Assembly (NCBI RefSeq): GCF_000766865.1
Contig: NZ_JNFA01000024.1
Location: 124,001 to 188,000 of the forward strand
DNA: 64,000 nt
Direction: 5' to 3'
Source: Listeria booriae
Lineage (GTDB): Bacteria > Bacillota > Bacilli > Lactobacillales > Listeriaceae
Position numbers and translations under genes: made by a program. The notes below the pieces were generated by a model. It ran no database searches. It saw only the letters and a list, made by a program, of their open reading frames with translations, and was not told the origin of the DNA. Below are positions 63,479-64,000 of the stretch, in pieces (within the stretch, counting starts at the first letter, position 1; every line of letters begins with the position of its first letter).

Positions 63479-63525
63479 AAAAACCAGCTGTTTGGAAGAA
63501 ATTCTCCTGTACAGCTGGTTTTTGT
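63479..63525. terminator. Bidirectional terminator
   Basis: Stem AAAAACCAGCTGT / ACAGCTGGTTTTT between the convergent transporter and LCP genes. Confidence 0.85.
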
Positions 63526-63528
63526 CTG

Positions 63529-64000
63529 TTATTCGGTTGTTGTTGTGTCTGTTGATAAACCTAAATGATCGCGGAAAACTTTCGTTGCTGCGGCTTTGGA
63601 TTTATCGTCTAGTTCGTAGTAATACAAGTTAAAGCCATAAGCTTCACTGTAGATAGAGACGCCTTCGCCTTCCATTTTCAGCGTTTCTACGTCATTGCGG
63701 ACGCTTGCGTATTTCGTTGCAACTTCGAGAATGTCGTCCATGCTAAGGTTTGTTGTGAAGTTATCGCCGACTGCTTTCAATAATTTATTGAAATGTGTGA
63801 TTGATGCGGTACCAGCAAGTTCATTACTGATTCCCATAATCACATCGCGTTGGCGGTCCTGACGACCAAAGTCGCCGCGTGGATCTTCATGACGAATACG
63901 GACGTACTGCAATGCTTCTTTTCCGGTTAAGTCGATTTTACCTTTGACGAATTTCTTGTTTACTTCTGTTAGGTTGATGTCGTTGGTAACGCGGACACCG
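63529..64000 (-). CDS. LytR-CpsA-Psr family protein, 5' end outside window
   Basis: The minus-strand frame is open to the window edge, giving the last about 156 residues of an LCP protein: VRVTNDINLTEV, ALQYVRIRHEDPRGDFGRQDRQRDVI with the conserved Arg/Asp cluster, and a C-terminal part parallel to the protein at 18.7 kb (NLSMDDILEVATKYASVRNDVETL). Presumed wall-polymer ligase; second LCP in the window. Confidence 0.88.
   Translation of the reverse strand, partial: GVRVTNDINLTEVNKKFVKGKIDLTGKEALQYVRIRHEDPRGDFGRQDRQRDVIMGISNELAGTASITHFNKLLKAVGDNFTTNLSMDDILEVATKYASVRNDVETLKMEGEGVSIYSEAYGFNLYYYELDDKSKAAATKVFRDHLGLSTDTTTTE

Overview
The window is a stretch of a low-GC Gram-positive chromosome. 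The best fit is a Listeria species, probably outside the L. monocytogenes group. The main evidence is gene order. The run tagO / two U32 proteins / lemA / htpX, then spxH (yjbH) / yjbK / relQ / nadK / yjbO / fabI, then clpE / carotenoid-like pair / ykvS / ptsH-ptsI / ykwC / patA / ykyB / ykuJ / cbpB / ccpC / dapH / dapL / mscS, then EIIA(Glc) / cutC / liaFSR / ktrC follows the Listeria-Bacillus backbone. The CRISPR repeat also shares its 3' half with the Listeria RliB / type I-B repeat as I remember it. No rRNA or tRNA gene, prophage or transposase gene was found. Species assignment and synteny come from memory, not from a search.

Layout. 1-2.5 kb: end of an ABC-F ATPase gene and an Eis-like acetyltransferase. 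2.5-6.9 kb: a repeat element, alpha-carbonic anhydrase, an HD-type alarmone hydrolase candidate, fructokinase with a cre site, and a flavin-dependent FabK/NMO-like enzyme. 6.9-10.8 kb: argGH with an ARG box, and a lipase. 10.9-15.2 kb: a response regulator, ABC transporter and histidine kinase cluster, split by about 0.9 kb of repeats with no clear gene. 15.3-23.3 kb: AI-2E-family permease, a YtrA-type regulator with a membrane protein, a RelBE-type toxin-antitoxin pair, a LytR-CpsA-Psr protein, TagO and the TrhP1/P2-like pair. 23.4-35.1 kb: LemA, HtpX, a Fur-boxed P1B ATPase, a probable C-rich small RNA, SpxH, YjbK, RelQ, NadK, RluD-like protein, FabI and CtsR-controlled ClpE. 35.3-41.1 kb: a second copy of the repeat element, a CPBP protease, the carotenoid-like pair, and ptsHI. 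41.1-42.3 kb: a CRISPR array with no cas genes in the window. 42.4-52.7 kb: lysine/DAP genes, cbpB, ccpC and MscS. 52.8-57.2 kb: a PTS operon behind a GlcT-type antitermination leader. 57.3-64 kb: cvfB, liaFSR, ktrC, two half-size FUSC-like membrane proteins and the end of a second LytR-CpsA-Psr gene.

How it fits together. Several genes belong to cell-envelope and stress control (LiaFSR, TagO, two LCP proteins, ClpE, HtpX, SpxH). Others belong to nucleotide second-messenger control (RelQ, HD hydrolase, and CbpB and KtrC, known as c-di-AMP-binding families). PatA, DapH and DapL would supply the acetylated diaminopimelate branch. HPr, enzyme I, EIIA and an EIICB form a complete phosphorelay.

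Most unusual content: (1) a repeated module present three times (11.57, 11.88 and 46.0 kb) with three nested helices and paired base changes that keep the helices intact; (2) the orphan CRISPR array with its own promoter; (3) a RoxS/RsaE-like small RNA candidate beside spxH; (4) a half-length EIIC gene in front of a full EIICB; (5) an inverted-repeat element at 2.5 and 35.3 kb.
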